A stretch of 64,000 nucleotides of DNA, from assembly GCA_017562135.1 (NCBI GenBank), contig QEYB01001389.1, forward strand, positions 124,001-188,000. The letters run 5' to 3'. The position numbers were made by a program, and so were the translations under genes. Origin of the DNA: Dipylidium caninum. Taxonomy: Eukaryota > Platyhelminthes > Cestoda > Cyclophyllidea > Dipylidiidae. The notes under the pieces were generated by a model. The model did no database searches. It saw only the letters and a program-made list of their open reading frames with translations, and was not told where the DNA came from. This document shows positions 39,620 through 51,241 of the stretch, one piece after another (the stretch's first letter is position 1; the number at the start of each line of letters is the position of its first letter).

Positions 39620-40577
39620 TCATTGTGGCTCCTCATCAAGCCACAGTTTTAGACGGAAAGCGTCTGTGCCAATGAGGTAGTACCGGAAAAGGTATTTGTC
39701 CCGACAGAATCCGAGCTGTTCGTACAAGGCCAACGCTGGTTTGTTGCCGACCTCCGCCTCCAGGACAACCTGTTTAAGGTACACATATGTCAACAATGTT
39801 CAGACACCGCTGTCATCGGCAGATGGAAGGCTGCTCAGTAGAAAATGCATACACCTCGAGTATTCAACAAAGGCTGCGTTGCATTACAGACACCACTGTG
39901 GTTTGCTAAGAGGCCAATATATTGCCCTTAACCACTTCCATAACATCTAATACAATAGCCGAAGCCACTTTGGTCAAATGTAGTGCTTCGCTGCTCACGT
40001 GCACAAAGGGTCGATTGTTTAAAGCGCTCAATATGCGCACACTGTGTGGTGGAATTCGTCGTGAAAAGACCTAAAAAGGCTTACCTCCTGCGCTTTACCC
40101 TCAATCATAAGGTCGACAGCCAGCTGCACTAGTGTAGAACCAATTCCTTTCCTCCGGTGCTCCTTCTCCACGGCAAGCATCGCAATGTACCCACGCTTCC
40201 TCTGCCCGTGATATCCCAACTTGCACACAATAGTTCCTACCACACACCCATCCTCCGTCGTCGCCTATTTCCACCATGCAGTTGTTAAAGGGTCAAACGT
40301 ACCAACAGACATAGCTCCGGCCAATTGTAAATGAAGTAACGATATGTGTACAGGGAATAGGGTTCCGAGAGATCTTTCGCTATTAGCAGTACAATCTTCT
40401 CAAGATCAGCCTCGGACTGGTATTGGCGAAAGATTATGCCATGCTCACTGTCGACGAGGAGTGGCTCCTGTTTCGTATCTACAAAAGTGTGAAGAAGGCG
40501 AGGACCATTACCATTCAACTGCAACACAGATAGGCCGCTTCCAGTTTCGGGGATTCATCCTCAAAGTCGTTGATCAT
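39620..40577 (-). pseudogene. NAA30: NAA30 (NatC catalytic subunit) copy 1, frame broken near the N-terminus
   Basis: NAA30 is the GNAT-fold catalytic subunit of NatC, which acetylates N-terminal Met before hydrophobic residues. Exons, 5' to 3': 40303-40577, 40085-40264 and 39620-39769, with a 38-nt intron at 40265-40302. The acetyl-CoA loop RRKGIGSTL, the substrate motif [19 protein letters not shown], and the C-terminal KLWL are all present. Compared with copy 2, one base is missing at about 40536, so the only upstream ATG frame stops after about 20 codons, and the correct frame has no ATG before the second exon. Downstream exons are intact and almost identical to copy 2. Either copy 1 is a recent pseudogene, or the missing base is an assembly error. 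Confidence 0.8.
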
Positions 40578-42937
40578 CACAAGTGTGAAGGGTAATTACC
40601 TATAACAATGTCAATATCGCAAGGGTAGTCTCACGTCAGGGAATACACCGGCATTACACATGTTCAACTTTAACTATTTACCACAAGTGATACAAAGTGA
40701 TTTCCAGGATGAAAGCTAACGCAGTCGCATTCTAACACAGAAGGTGATACACAAGCAAAGTGCTCGTCGCGCTTAGAAAACACAAGCAACCCATAAGACA
40801 CCAATAGGGGAAAAATAGGAATGAAGCGAAGGAGATCCGAGATGAGCACACAAGTAGCCATAAGTACTAAGTGCAAACCGTTTAAGAACAAGCAAAAAGA
40901 CCACAAAAAGAGGTGGTTTAAAAAGGCAAAATCAAGCCACATTTACTGGCAAAAGTCCGGCACGGCATGTACCCAGTCGAGCTGTTGCCGGCGCGAAGAC
41001 CACCAATAGGAAGTCGGCGACGCTAGGTCATATTGCACCTGGCAGATTCAGCAAACACAAAATTCACATGCCTTCATTAATACCGCTAGATGATTATAAT
41101 ACAAACTGCGGAACACGAGTTGCACGGAGAATAGCATTTAGTCATTTCTGCATTATTACAATTCACAATTTGTTTGTTCTCTGAAAGGCTGTTGACAGCA
41201 AGCGAAGCTAGGCCAGAGAAGCATAACAATCACAAAGGCAAAGTATAACATCCTCATCATGTTTCATGAGCATAGAGCTCCATCCAAACGCCTACCCATT
41301 TTTCGCCCATAACAGCTGGAATTATTATGGATCTGCCTACATTATGCAATTCACATCGTATTGAGAAGGCTTCCTTCTGCTCCACGCTCCTTATGCGGTG
41401 GTGCTCTATTTCAGTATCCGTCGAAGTTGCCCTGTAGTCAATCGATTTGCATAATGCGTGGGCCCCATGTAATTTAATGACATTGTGACATACGTGCACA
41501 ATTGCGTAGATTTTCAAATCTCTTAATTGAAAACCTTTGGTTCAACCGACTTCGCCTCTCCTGCCTTTTGTTCTATTCCAACTGCTGTTAATCTGGTCAC
41601 TTTCATCCTTAGGCCATATAATGACAATATTCTCCACACTCGGTATATTTGGAGTCTTCTTCAGCTTCTCCTCCTCAACATTCCAGGGATAACATGTCAC
41701 AAGTGTCGAATAATTGGTGAATGGCTGGGGGACTGAGGACGAGTTGGGGGAGGGGGGGGAGGTAATTGCAATTATGTCTTCAATGAATTTTGTCGCAAAA
41801 CTTCGACGCACTATTCAGCTTCCGTAAATATGGATCCTAGATCTTTATTGGGATCAGATGTTGAAATCATTTCTCGTACCCCAAGTCGCCTCAGCGGTAG
41901 TACTCTTTGCATGTTCACTAGAGTAATTCATGTCATTCGTCACCCAAGAACCCAATAGTGGCGGGAAAATCTCTGCTCCCCTCTCTCTATTTCTCTTTTC
42001 ATAAAATGGTTTATAATTGCTAGGCAAATGACTAGAAAGTGAGTTGACCAGTGATCAAGTTGGTAATGGTTGACAGTGTGGCATTGGACGTAATTTCATG
42101 TCCTGCTTTTGATCGAGGTGAAATAAGAGGTTTATGTTTAGAGTTGCGCGAACACGATGTAAGCTGACATGTAAGAAGGTAGCTGATTTACTGGTCTATT
42201 TTGACAATAATAAACGTTACCCCGCACGGTATTCGCGGAGGCTTCAACATGATGCGGTGGTTATCATGTGAGGACAATGAAGGTCATATATAAACGAAAT
42301 CTGGAAGACAGTTTTCACATTTATTACAGTGGACTCATGAATAAGTAATCATACCTTTATCAAAGCTTCCAATCACAGGCCGAGACAGGCAGAGTTTATA
42401 CATGGCTGAAATGCCATTACCGTGGTTGAACTAGCGCAGCTTAAATCACGGGTATTAATTAAATTTTATTGAGTAAAATTCATTTATTGCGCAATATCCT
42501 AGGAGAATTTTTTGAGATCCTCAACCATGTTTTATTAAACCACTGATGAGAAACAGCTAAAAAGTGAACTAGATTTCATCGGCAACGAAAACCTTTATAT
42601 GTTTCAATCCAATTCTTTCCTCAATATATCTACCTTGGCGCTATGTTTTAGCCTTCAGCTGTTGTCGCGTTTTGTCGTCGTTTTGTTTTGTGTTTGGCTT
42701 TTTTAGATCTTTTCGTTACAACGGTCCTAGTTGGTATCTCTAACCCCATAATAATTCTGACGTGGTGACAAATTTTGACGGACTAAAATTTCTTATAACT
42801 ATCTATTTTTGGTTACCTTTGCGTTCTTTTCCTCGACTTATTCAATCGATGCCCCCGATCTCACCCATTTTATTTCCCATATGTATTTGAATTCTTTTAT
42901 AACCTGTTTGTCCAATAAAATTTTTTAAACATTTTAG
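40578..42937. other. Right part of duplication copy 1 plus ALAS 5' flank
   Basis: To 42424 this is duplicated DNA upstream of NAA30 copy 1; from 42425 it is single-copy DNA before the ALAS start. The minus ORF at 41542-41811 is not kept in frame in copy 2. No promoter element or RNA gene is clear. Confidence 0.55.
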
Positions 42938-42940
42938 ATG
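42931..42940 (+). promoter_or_regulatory. Splice acceptor directly abutting the ALAS start codon
   Basis: ATTTTAG is followed immediately by the ATG that opens the frame joining all later ALAS exons. It could end a 5' UTR intron or be a spliced-leader trans-splicing site; spliced leaders are used by many flatworm mRNAs. The sequence alone cannot separate these. Confidence 0.45.
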
Positions 42941-45900
42941 AAGAAATACGTTTTGAATTTCCTTAAAAATTGCCTGAATTCCTCCCTTCCTTCGCCAACA
43001 ATCCCGGGAACCCCGCATACACACTCAGCTGATCTACCTTTCTTCCAACCACTTCGATCGTCTCACTCTACAGCCTTAGCCATTAATACACCTCCCTATC
43101 CACCCGTTTGTGGTTAGTTTCCCTTTTCAAATCATTACTAATTTCATTTTACTCTCACTTCACTGTCAATTCTATTTCAATCATAAACTATCTTTTTAGA
43201 TGGATTAGATAAATGTGTTCTTGGTCAATGTCCGTATTCACTGGAGGAAGATACACCTAAGGGTAAAAGGGAATTGAAAAATAATGGTAAGCATAATCCG
43301 CCACCCGTTGTGTGATAATCCTTGTTTGAGGATTTTCATTTAGATCTTCTGATACTTTAAAATATAGTTACTTAATATCTGCTTTTTGCAGACGTCTTAT
43401 TTTTTTCCGTATTGCCTACATTTTGAGTTGTATTTCTCAAGTCCTTTTCTAAGGGCGTATTTATGCTAAATTTCGGCTAAACTATATAGCGTCTTCAATT
43501 ATCCACTCAAGTTTTGTGTCTCTGAGATGTTCTTTGAATACATTTACTACCAGTCTAGTCTTAATCTCTCCCAACGAGTTCGTCCAATCTTCTTTGATAG
43601 ATATAGCCTGAAAATACCATCGGAAAACTTCTCATTAATTTTGCCAACTAATAGACCTGTTCACTCCTTCGACGTGTGCCCTTTATTGTCTTCAACCGAC
43701 GCGATCTTCTCGCTTAACTCCGAAGAGTACTTCCTGTCTACGAGAAATGGGCGATTTACAAGATACAACGAACTTCAATTACTCTTCCTTTTTTGAAGAG
43801 CTATTAGAAAAAAAGCGGTCCACCTCCACCTATCGCGTATTTCGACGAATCCTTAGGGATACCGACCATTATCCTCTGGCTCACGATTTTTCTACAGGTT
43901 GCCGTCAAACTATTAATGTATGGTGCTCAAATGACTACCTTGGCATGAGTAGACATCCAATGGTTCGCCACAGTGCAAGGTAAATTGTTAATATCATTTT
44001 ATAGCCTGTCATGCTCTGCTAACGTGTCTTGCCAGACTGGAATATTCCGCGTAGTTTAGAACTGGTAATAGTTTGTTAAATCTATTGCCATTCTTTCTAC
44101 TCTGACTCCTGTTTGCATCATCCATTACACAATGACCACGCTTGGCGAATTTCGTTTAATCCGTTTATTATGCTCCTGTTAATAATTACTCGAAGGGCTT
44201 TTGTTTCATAAAACTGTGATTGGAAATTTTTTCCACTCAGCACATGCTGTATGTTAACGAATATTCGTTGATGTGGGTGTTCTAACAATTCATTTGATAC
44301 AATAGCATAAATAGTTTAACAAGGTATTCGTATCCTTAATCTCATATTCGTTCTGTTTTTTCATTTTTTTCATTTTATCGGTCCTTTGTGTAATTACTAA
44401 CTTTACATAGATTACATTTTGTGTCACTTATGTATTCAACTGACCCAAATGCATGCTTATCTTCTGACTTATGAAAATGTTGGAGGTCGTAATCAATGAA
44501 ACTTTCGTAGCACGGAAAAACTAGCTGATTTGGTGGCAAATATAAACCCCTTTATAAATAAGTCTATTAAAAATGCAAACGTTGTCCTGTTCCCATCACC
44601 AGTTTTTTAAATCTTGATTGCTTGGAATCCGTTAAATTAACTTACTTTGTTGTGGGTTTGGAAAGTTACTTTTAAATGCATGAATTAGTCTTAATAGTTT
44701 GGATGCGCTGGAGAATGCCTTACATGAGTTTGAATTAATTTTTCGTCAAAATACAGGAACGCAATAGACAGATTCGGAGTGGGGTCTGGAGGTACGCGCA
44801 ACATTTCCGGTAACACGCTGCTTCACGAAGCCTTGGAGCACGAGTTAGCCGATTTACACGGTAAAGAGGCAGGTCTTCTCTTTACCAGCTGCTTTGTTGC
44901 TAACGAGGCTGCCCTTTACACTCTGGGGACATTAATCCCAGGGTTGAAAGTATTTTCTGATGCTGGAAAATCATGCTTCTATTATCCATGGGATACGCAC
45001 CAGCCGTGTGCCAAAATATATCTATCGCGAGAATGACGTGGCTCAACTGAATGAATTTCTACAGCAACACTCGACTCCGAATGCTCCCAAGCTGGTTGTG
45101 TGTGAAACAGTTCATTCAATGAACGGTGAGCAATATAATAATCTTACTAGGATCCTCGATTTTAGACATATATAACCAATCATTCCATATTTCAAATACT
45201 CTCCAAAATCTTTGACTCCTCAGGGAGCCGAAACATACAGTGAACATAAAGATAATGAAGTCTATTAAAGGGGATGCTGTTTTTCTGTTATAATTAAAAC
45301 TTAAGCACTGTTAACAATTGTGCTCTAGTCCGATTACTACTACTAAGTGCATTTAAATAAGGTCTATCCTATCATTTTTACTTCATTCGAAAAGGTTTCC
45401 ACTCTTTTGACCTTGGTTGTCGGTCTCCTAAGCAATAACTGTGATGCCTATCCAAAAAAAACTATTTTGAGTTAAAATTTAAAAAAGACGTCACAGCTGC
45501 CAATTATCTGGTGCAAGTATTATCGCCTTCTCTTTATTTTAACTTAATCCAGTTGGTTTAATGCCCGAATCATATCTGGTAGTCAATTAGGTAATTGTTT
45601 AGGTCAATGAATTCGTAGAGACATCGGTGGAATGATTGGGGACCTCAGCCATCATAAAAGAACATTGACGCACAGAAGAATGGGAGGATGTAATAAGCAG
45701 ACAAATATTACAATGTTTGATATGTTCTTAAAGTGAAGTTTACAAATTGAATTACCTCATAGGAAGTGCCTTTCGTTTAATTTTTCAAAGGGGACATTGT
45801 TCCACTGCGGAAATTTCTCGACATCTGCGAAAAACACAACGCGCTCACATTTGTGGATGAGGTACACGCTGTGGGACTCTACGGTGAACGGGGAGGTGGA

Positions 45901-48900
45901 ATCGCGGAGGAACTCGGCTACATGCATCGAATTGACGCGATTACTGGTACTCTAGGCAAGGTGTGCAATGTTCCACCATCTCAACTTCAGTACTTAACGG
46001 GGAATAGACATGGTTTTTTTCCAATTTGACCCCCATTCTTTTGACCAAATTGCATTTTGTAGACAAGATTTATTCACTGGGCTTAACCGTATTCTATACC
46101 GGTAATTATTAATGTAAACAGTGTGTGTTTACATATGGGGCAAAGTATCATTAGAGTCTACTCTGCGTTTAATCGACTTAGGGTGAAGCGAGGAACTAGC
46201 CTAGCAGCCAGTTACTGCAATGCAAGCAGCATGAATCATTGGCCTGCACACTTATACCGAGGAAATTGGATTCTTGGCACTGATATCCGATGCTGTTCAG
46301 GCTATTATCAACCAACTGCCTTCGCTTTAAACCTTAGAATGGCTTAGATTAAAATGTACATAATCCATCGTCTTAATATGGAATGTGTGGTAGGGGATAG
46401 AAAATCTACTTACTTTGCTTGGATTGTGCTTACATTCTTTTGCCTTGACAATATCACTGGACATGTTTAGAATTACCTTTTAAATAAGGGAAGTAATAGC
46501 ATATTTGGGATTAATTTTTAGGTCTCACCACTGATTGTTTCACCTATTGTATCACTGACAACGTCTATTAACTTGATAAAATGATTTTCCTGGGTTTTCT
46601 GCCCTAATCAAATTGTCAATTAAAACCCTATCAATTTAACTATTTCACTCGAAGAAAATATTGTCAAATTTCATTTTACCTTCTTGTGCTCTAGGCATTC
46701 GCGTGCATTGGTGGCTACTTGGTGGGTGATAGGGCGTTGGTGGACACTGTGCGCTCCTATGCCGGCGGTCTAATCTTCACTACTTCGTTACCACCTCCGG
46801 TGCTGGCAGCAGCACGCGCCAGCGTTGCCATACTCAAGTCATCTGAGGGACGCCAATTACGTGCGGAGCACAGGCGCCGAGTGGATTTAGTTCGCCGACG
46901 ACTTCTAGAGGCTGGTTTGCCCGTTGCCATTGTGCCCTCTCACATCATCCCAATCTTCGTAGGTTATTCGCAAGTACCTTTGTCAATGTAATTGCCCTTG
47001 CGAATAAATTCATTATAGAAGCGTTTATTTAAGCCTTCCTTTTACATGAATAAGTTAGTGCTTCTACTCTTCACATTCTATTATCTCAAAATCCCTTAAC
47101 AGCACTTTTAAGGTCATGATGTCTTAAAAGTTTCTTACTTTATTGGGAACTACGAGTTAGGAAAACTTTACCCAGAATCATAGTTATTTGATGAGAACGG
47201 TCCCCATTTTGTACCATCTGTAATTCCTTCCTGTGTTTGAGTAGACGGTGTCAGATGTAATCACATGGTACAGACATTCCTCGGTTAAAACAGTCTTTCG
47301 CCACCTCATCGTTGGTTTCATTTTTTTCTTCTTTTCAATTTACCAACTTTTCACAAAGCCCTAGCCGCTGCGCTCTGGTCAGCATAGACCCTCCATGATT
47401 AAATGAACTCAGTTGCAAAGAGTTTTTTCTACCACCTCGGTATACTGACCCCTAGTAGTGAGTACTCTCTCGGTGCTACACAAATAATGTCCTCACCCAC
47501 TTGATTCATAATTTACACCTTTGGCCTTTCACAACACCCCTTCTGTTATATTAATGGGTCTGCCTTCCTTGATCAACAAACACTTTGTTTAAAATCCCCT
47601 ATTCCGTAGCAGCCATAAATCTCAGTGTTTGCTTCTCTCTTGTATGTCAAACGCTCTAATTGAACCATTCTTGTATTGTCTGAAATTTGGAGGAAAGTCC
47701 GTTTCCCTAAGGTTGTTTGTAGCACTGGCATTTACTACAACGTGGTAAAGCCATATCGGCCTGAACTACCGTTGACCCGTACATTTCTAGAAAAGTTTTA
47801 ATTCGTTAACCAGTAAAAGGAGACACTACATTAATGTGTAAGCTTTGCCTTCTTAATTAATTTCATTCGTACATCTGAACTCTCAGTCGGCCCCAAGGAA
47901 TATTTGTTAACGTATCGTTGAGGCCGCAGCTGAGGATGTTTATATTAGCAAGAAACGCTCATTAAAACGCAATTTTTCCTTCATTATCACACGGGAATAA
48001 GAATATCTGGGGATGTCGACGAATATGTTATAAAACTTCAGGTAATTTGATGAATCATAATTTGGTGACCTCTGTGTTCTCATTTATGGAAATCTCCTTT
48101 TAAGCTCATCGCGTTATTGCTCTCTCATCATCCCTACGACAATGATACCTGTTGGGGATGAATGGTAAACGGCTTTGCAACGCCTGCTATCATGTTTAAA
48201 GCTAACTTTGGCATATGGTTTTAAATTGTACGCCAACTGTCTGTCCCTCCATAGCAGCGCTTATGACTCATTCCACGGACAACTGAAGATGGTCAGACTG
48301 GAAAGTTTATTAAATAGAGCGTCAAAACCCGTTTAGCCAAGTTAGTGCGTACTAACTAGCAGGGTTCCTCTCAGATTCCCATGAGTCAAACCGGAAAGTG
48401 GTGTTTAACTCGCAACCTTGGAACATTTAGTCCACTGCGACGAAACAGAAGTCGACTAACTTCGCCAAAACTCCACTGCCACTTTAGCGTCAAGCGCTGG
48501 CTCATCTAGTTATTTATTTGTGCCCAAAGGTCGATGTTATATTGTTGCCATATCCTACGTTCAAATATGAAGCAATTCTAAATTATATAGCAAAACGAAT
48601 GGGTCATTAAGCTCCTCGAGTGGTTGGCACCTTTATTTCGTACATCCTCTCCCTCTTAATTATTGTGATCTGCACCAATTCTAAGAAAAGTGCGGTTACG
48701 TGCAACCAAACGAGCATCCATCTTAGACTTAAGAGTTCACGTGCCACATCCCCAACTAAACTTATAAGTCACCAAAAACTAACTCCAGGTTATTCTTCAA
48801 ATGAAATAAACAGTATTGTATATGGTTTACCGACGCGACTCATTTATTTACGCAGTTAGAAAGCGTAGGAGCAAGACACCACTACCCACGCGTGCATAAA

Positions 48901-49157
48901 TAAAATCAAACATTGTGTAAACCAACACCTTCACTCTTTTTTAGGTAGGCAATGCTAAGGTGTGCACCAGCATCTCGGATGAGTTGCTGCGCAACCACCG
49001 GATTTACATTCAATCTATAAACTATCCAACAGTGGCCAAAGGCACCGAAAGACTACGGCTAGCACCATCTCCCTTCCACACCGACGAAATGACGGATCAT
49101 CTTGTCGATTCACTCGTCAAGGTTTGGAGATCGCACAACCTCCCTCTCAAGCAATGA
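42938..49157 (+). CDS. ALAS: 5-aminolevulinate synthase, mitochondrial, 7 exons
   Basis: A PLP enzyme that condenses glycine and succinyl-CoA to 5-aminolevulinate in the mitochondrial matrix, the first committed step of heme synthesis. Exons: 42938-43112, 43200-43286, 43655-43979, 44757-45125, 45791-45960, 46695-46958 and 48945-49157, about 533 aa. The start [16 protein letters not shown] looks like a mitochondrial presequence. QCPYS (about residue 67) resembles the CP heme-regulatory motif of ALAS. Core motifs: [39 protein letters not shown] with the PLP lysine at about residue 375 exactly at an exon end, [21 protein letters not shown] and INYPTV. Exon 4 is one base too long: phase, and the family SDAGNHAS motif, need AAA, not AAAA, at 44967-44970. 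A TTTTAG acceptor abuts the ATG. Exon 3's acceptor (43654) is the least certain. The enzyme looks catalytically complete apart from the apparent one-base shift. Confidence 0.93.
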
Positions 49158-49456
49158 CGAAAATTTCATGGTAAAGGACTAATCATGGACGAAGTAATAT
49201 TTTGACGACCAATAATCTACATTACTATTTCACAATAAATTTGCAAAATGAATAATAATGTTGTTGTTCGCACCAAAAATATTAGGTTTTTGGAAAAAAA
49301 TAATGCCAATGGTTCTTTGGTATTTCTGAAGGTCTTACTTGGTTAAACTGAGTCTGGGTGTTTTAGGAAGTAAGCCGAGAAAAAGACTATGAATTTAAAA
49401 AAAATTGTGTATTGAGAAGACGACTGCAAATGGAGTTATAGGAAGTGTATCGAGGG
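49158..49456. other. Short convergent interval between ALAS and MRPS18C
   Basis: About 300 bp separating two convergent stop codons; the 3' UTRs may meet or overlap. It contains AATAAA-like strings (for example near 49236 on plus), as expected of 3' ends. Confidence 0.5.
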
Positions 49457-49918
49457 TTACGTTTTCTTGTTTGCAAGGATAGATGGGTCGGTGAAAAACA
49501 CTGTCTCTTTCGACTCGTGCGCCATAAAGCCTTAGGGTGTAATTTGAATGTGTTCTCTTACCAAATTGACGAGCCCTTTCAATCAGGGTTGAAATGCGTT
49601 TCTGCATGGGAATGCAAAGACCGGTTATGTGGCGACCGTAAACCCGACCAGTATAGGGGGACACAAATTGGGATAACAGTTGTACGTTCTAGGGAAGTTA
49701 ACTAAAGTAACTAAAGTACTTTGTAGTCCAATTCTACATTGTGGCGGCACAGGAAGCATTGCCGGGGTTTTGGTTTATAGGGGTTCGGCATATCAATAGG
49801 CTATTACGATAATACGCAAGGTTGGGTTTACCATATCCGAGGTTTCGGCATCTGCTGTTAGTGTTCTTACAATTGGAAGGAGAGGACATTTGGGTCTTAG
49901 GCGAAACAAGCTAACCAT
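49457..49918 (-). CDS. MRPS18C: Mitochondrial small ribosomal subunit protein bS18m (MRPS18C type), 4 exons
   Basis: A component of the mitochondrial 28S ribosomal subunit, family bacterial S18. Exons, 5' to 3': 49832-49918, 49720-49800, 49562-49688 and 49457-49500, with all phases joining, 112 aa. The first exon encodes a basic, hydrophobic transit peptide ([20 protein letters not shown]). Exon 2 carries [20 protein letters not shown], with the zinc-type CxxC motif, like MRPS18C. Exon 3 has [14 protein letters not shown] and [12 protein letters not shown], the core S18 motifs. The C-terminus ([10 protein letters not shown]) is short compared with human MRPS18C. Introns 1 and 2 are both only 31 nt and intron 3 is 61 nt. 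It is convergent with ALAS and in tandem with COASY. Two of the four exons are too short to show as long ORFs. Confidence 0.93.
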
Positions 49919-51241
49919 CCCTACATAAACAAACCAATGAACAGAGAGGGGCAGATTTCGAGATTGGCGCTGTATTAACTGTGTTCTCTAAGTTGACTAA
50001 TTCTGATTATAGAAATACAGTTATTACCAACAGTTCAACCGTCATATTTGACTATAAATAAATTTTTATACTAGAAGCTACGCTTAGTTGACCTAAAGGT
50101 TGATGTTATAATAACATTTTTGCAGTGAACCATTCTATGGAACCATCAATATCCATTTTTTCACAAATTGCTGTGGAGAATATGAATTTGAGGTGATCGA
50201 CCTTTTTACTTTTATTTGCAAAAGGGTCAGTAATACTTGAGTTTTTATGTAATTAATAACCAAGCTGAACAATTCCCAGGGACTGAGTATGTTCCTGTGA
50301 ATATTTCGGTTAGCGTATATCTATGTCGAAATGAATAAGTAAATAAAATATACACATGTTAACGCATGATGCACTTTCTCCAAATGTGCCGTGAAACACA
50401 ACATTCCCAAATTTCTGCTGATTTTCTGCAGAAGCACGTCTATGCGTCAGAAGCATTAGCAGTAGCGTGGCGTATTTGCTACGACTTCGCGAACATTTGA
50501 ACTTGCTTCGTCATCTCGTAACGTCTTAAATCATGATATTGCTTCAAGCGTCTTTTTTAAATCGAATTAAAACACCGGAATGGACAAATATTTATCACAT
50601 ACAAATAACTGTGAAGTCACCTGCCTAAATACTACCAAAATCAGCAAACCATGAGTGTTTTGCGAAATCATTAGTTATCCCCGATCGTTGTACCTCTTGG
50701 AACTTTAATGCGCTCATGACTATCCATCGATAAACGTTACAATGCACTGATCAGTTACCAATAATCGCAGCATGCAGTGACTGTTACTTCATGCAAAGCC
50801 TCATCTCCCCACGTTAACCTACGGCCTGACAAAAACAGATTACGGCAGTTCAATCACCCCGCCTGCCAATCGGCTTATACACCCACCGACATGACTGCAA
50901 ATTTACTTGAGTTGGACTTCTGGCGACTGAAGATCCGTGCCTCTAAAACCGACAAAGCAGTATGTCCTCGCGGCCAACCTCGGCCACTTTCCAACTCATT
51001 TTAACTCGTCTTCATTTTCTTTAATTCATGTCTCCTAGTGCCACGAATTAACCCCAGGAAGATGATAAATAAATTCCTCGCAAAAAGAGATCGCACCCCA
51101 TCCCAGAGTATATAATATTCTGGCTGAATAGAATACCGTTCAAACCAATGAAGCATCCTCGACAATTGAAAGTGTTCTCCTGTAGCGTCACCGTTAATAC
51201 GCTTTGTGTGGAAAATAATGGTTACTTACAATTTAACACTG
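49919..51241. other. Intergenic between MRPS18C and COASY
   Basis: AT-rich DNA expected to hold the MRPS18C promoter and COASY 3' UTR. One 75-codon plus-strand ORF (50777-51004) has no recognisable features. No repeat or RNA gene was seen. Confidence 0.5.

Larger units (their letters stand above)
37102..42424 (+). repeat. Segmental duplication, copy 1 (direct, about 5.3 kb)
   Basis: Sequence from about 37102 to 42424 aligns end to end with 55076-60599 in the same orientation, with scattered substitutions and small indels. The alignment starts abruptly at ATCACCGGTG/GTCACCGGTG and ends abruptly after GCCATTACCGTG; flanking bases are unrelated. It carries the last two exons of the nephrin-like gene, an NAA30 gene on the opposite strand, and noncoding DNA. 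I see no target-site duplication or terminal repeat, so it looks like genomic duplication rather than a mobile element. Confidence 0.95.
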
